DNA of 64,000 nucleotides from Planktothrix agardhii NIES-204. GTDB lineage: Bacteria > Cyanobacteriota > Cyanobacteriia > Cyanobacteriales > Microcoleaceae. Positions 62,387 to 64,000 of this stretch are shown one piece after another (the stretch's first letter is position 1; the number at the start of each line of letters is the position of its first letter). The position numbers and the translations under genes are program-made. Location of the stretch: contig AP017991.1 in assembly GCA_003609755.1 (NCBI GenBank), positions 1 to 64,000 of the forward strand, written 5' to 3'. The notes below the pieces were generated by a model. It was not told the DNA's origin. It saw only the letters and a program-made list of their open reading frames with translations, and searched no databases.

Positions 62387-62985
62387 AATAATAATAATTT
62401 ACAGGTTATCTGCTCAAGACGCACAGCTTTTGCCAGAAATTGTCTTAAATCAATCTCTGAATCTGGAGTGTCTGCAATTAATTCTATCACAGCTTGACTA
62501 TCGGCTTCAATTGACGCTTGATAGAGTTGATTCATCCAGTCCTTAGACATCACTTTTAACTCCTCAGAAATCAACTCATTCTCTGAGTTTATATCTAAAA
62601 TAGGCTGTATTTCTGCATAGATATACTGAATTCCTAGATGTTTAGCCAAAACCTCAAAAATATGATCTTCTGTAAAAGGTTTTCTAATAAAATCATCACA
62701 ACCCGCCGAAAGCACAATCGCTTTTTCTTCTTCTAATACACTGGCTGTTACGGCAATTATGGCTGTAAGGTTGACCAGGAGCTAGTTTGATCACTCTTAG
62801 ATGTGCTTCTTTACTATTATTGACTATTTCTTGACCCAATTTTACCTGAATATAAAATTGGAAAGTTGTACCTTTTCCTAATTCACTTTCAACGGAAATA
62901 TCCCCACCCATCAGTTGAATAAATTTCCGACTAATGGCTAATCCTAAACCCGTGCCTTCTTGCGATTCTTTCCCCGCTCTAAGAG
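62314..62985 (-). pseudogene. Hybrid histidine kinase remnant (ATPase domain end plus broken receiver)
   Basis: From about 62985 the frame reads [40 protein letters not shown]: the G1/G2 boxes of a histidine kinase. Then [11 protein letters not shown], where a receiver domain should begin; instead the DNA jumps to the receiver's end in another frame ([31 protein letters not shown]) and a C-terminal tail. So about 60 receiver residues including the phospho-Asp are deleted, with a frameshift near 62760, and the N-terminal sensor and HisKA parts are missing. The 3' end overlaps the start of the M48 gene. Confidence 0.8.
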
Positions 62986-63087
62986 ACGACTTTTTTTCAT
63001 TTAAAGCAAAATGCTAATCGTAGTATGTAGATTTATAGTTAGCATTTCTATATCCTGTAATCAACTTTCAATTTGATTGTTGTTTAA

Positions 63088-63303
63088 ATGGCGAAAGCAG
63101 AAATTTTAGTAAAGTTTGGAAACAAAGTTAGGCAAGAAAGACTAAAACAAAATCTTTCACAAGAAGAGCTTGCTGAGAAAGCCAACGTTCACAGGACATA
63201 TATTGGCATGATTGAAAGATATGAAAAAAATATCACGTTAATCAATATTGAGAAAATTGCTATTGCTTTAGGTGTAACCATATCCGACTTATTTACTGAA
63301 TAA
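63088..63303 (+). CDS. XRE-family HTH regulator, restriction-modification controller-like
   Basis: The protein is 71 aa, a single HTH_3 domain (FGNKVRQERLKQNLSQEELA, NVHRTYIGMIERYEKNITLI, ALGVTISDLF). Size and sequence resemble C-proteins that control type II restriction-modification operons. It starts 6 bp before the restriction endonuclease-like gene downstream, the usual C-R order. Expected to bind its own promoter and time endonuclease expression; no clear C-box was identified in the 60 bp upstream. Confidence 0.82.
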   Translation: MAKAEILVKFGNKVRQERLKQNLSQEELAEKANVHRTYIGMIERYEKNITLINIEKIAIALGVTISDLFTE

Positions 63304-63309
63304 ACATAT

Positions 63310-64000
63310 ATGCAACCAAACCGTCAGCTAATCACTATTGGGGACAATCTAAATCAAATTAAGCAGTTGCTAAGTGAACTTGTTCTTTATCCTAGAATAA
63401 ATGCTCTAAAATGGTCGAAGATAACGCAGCAAACACCTAATATTAAGATTGGTTATCCAGGGCAACATTTAGCATCTTTAATAACAGGAATGCCAGGGGA
63501 AAGGACTGGAGCAAGAGGTCACGATTTAGCAGACGGCTCTGAAGTTAAATCTTGTTCTAGAATTGATCAACTCGATCAATGCGAGATTTGTCAAGCTGCC
63601 GTTTCCAGAAGCGAACAGTTTCTGTCCTGAATGCGGTTCAGAAAAGGTTAAACGCAAAGAGGATTCTAAGTGGCTCTTTACTATTAAGAGTGACAATGAC
63701 CTTCGTGTACTTACACAAGAAGTAAGAAGATTAATACTTATTCTAGGTGATTATCCTAATTTTGAAGCGAACGATTTTGAGACATTAAGATTCCAATGTT
63801 TTGAAATATGGACACAAAGTGATCGTCATAAGCGCTTCAAGGATATTATGACTAATTATTACGATAATATTTATCTGCCAAAGAAACAAAAAAACTTAAA
63901 TAATATAGCTCCTCAAAATTTTTGGCCGTACCAGTATCAATTTTATCTTTGCAACCCTATTTTAACATTTTCCTGCTTGGTACATAATTCAACAACAACA
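63310..64000 (+). pseudogene. Type II restriction endonuclease, MamI-like, frameshifted and cut by the right edge
   Basis: The first frame (63310-63630) gives IKIGYPGQHLASLITGMPGE, then RGHDLADGSEVKSCSRIDQL with a PD-(D/E)xK-type site (D72, E78, K80) and the first half of a zinc finger (CEIC). It stops after EQFLS. The next frame, open from 63596 to the edge, continues the finger and domain (LPFPEANSFCPECGSEKVKR, SKWLFTIKSDNDLRVLTQEV). A one-base indel near 63592-63600 separates them. The combined protein resembles the MamI restriction endonuclease family; that name is from memory. Either inactive, or a sequencing error. The methylase would lie beyond the window. Confidence 0.6.

Overview
The window looks like chromosome from a filamentous, non-marine cyanobacterium of the Oscillatoriales (Planktothrix/Oscillatoria-like). 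The evidence is two photosystem small-subunit genes (psaX, psbM), abundant HIP1-type GCGATCGC octamers, heptanucleotide tandem repeats (STRR), large caspase/WD40 and RTX proteins, and AT-rich housekeeping genes scattered singly on both strands. No rRNA, tRNA or CRISPR array was seen.

Layout. 1-9.3 kb is an accessory zone: an edge-truncated SLH/DUF1565 surface protein, a coiled-coil protein, an antitoxin-like gene, a short STAND ATPase opposite a small membrane protein, a PIN toxin-antitoxin pair bracketed by 33-bp repeats, a Phd-type antitoxin against a broken PIN gene, galT and a DUF2891 gene. 9.4-14 kb is mostly housekeeping (DUF4340, murA, ald, Ap4A phosphorylase). 14.1-23.3 kb is a five-gene minus-strand cluster: GH24 lysozyme, M15 peptidase, caspase, caspase-nSTAND-TM-WD40 giant, and a small hydrophobic protein. 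It reads like a caspase-controlled peptidoglycan lysis cassette and is the best candidate here for an undescribed system.

23.8-33 kb holds a DJ-1/PfpI protein, psaX, lipA, a response regulator, a heptose kinase-like gene, a CADD/PqqC-like gene, mutL, a thioesterase, a universal stress protein and psbM. 33-49 kb holds twin Uma2 nucleases, a giant alpha-2-macroglobulin lipoprotein without the thioester, hisH, rsmD, a bisphosphate nucleotidase, a frameshifted membrane-fusion protein, an Rrf2 regulator with cysK, an IS630 relic, a LysE exporter, a sugar-phosphate phosphatase-like HAD protein and gpsA. 49.3-50.4 kb is a repeat-rich graveyard (two MITE-like elements, an ISAs1 relic). 50.4-62.4 kb holds a GH13 enzyme, photolyase, Nudix, folK, an RTX protein, a GHL10-type hydrolase, a LuxR-type response regulator, pgi, an IS200/IS605-like end, a ParA ATPase and an M48 protease. 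The right edge has a decayed hybrid histidine kinase, then a controller-type HTH gene and a frameshifted type II restriction endonuclease.

Several non-coding families recur: MITE-like elements with TATAGCA...TGCTATA ends that match the ends of the IS630 relic, and STRR arrays that in one place supply the stop of one caspase gene and abut the start of the next. Functional assignments are from recognised motifs and family knowledge only; no searches were run.
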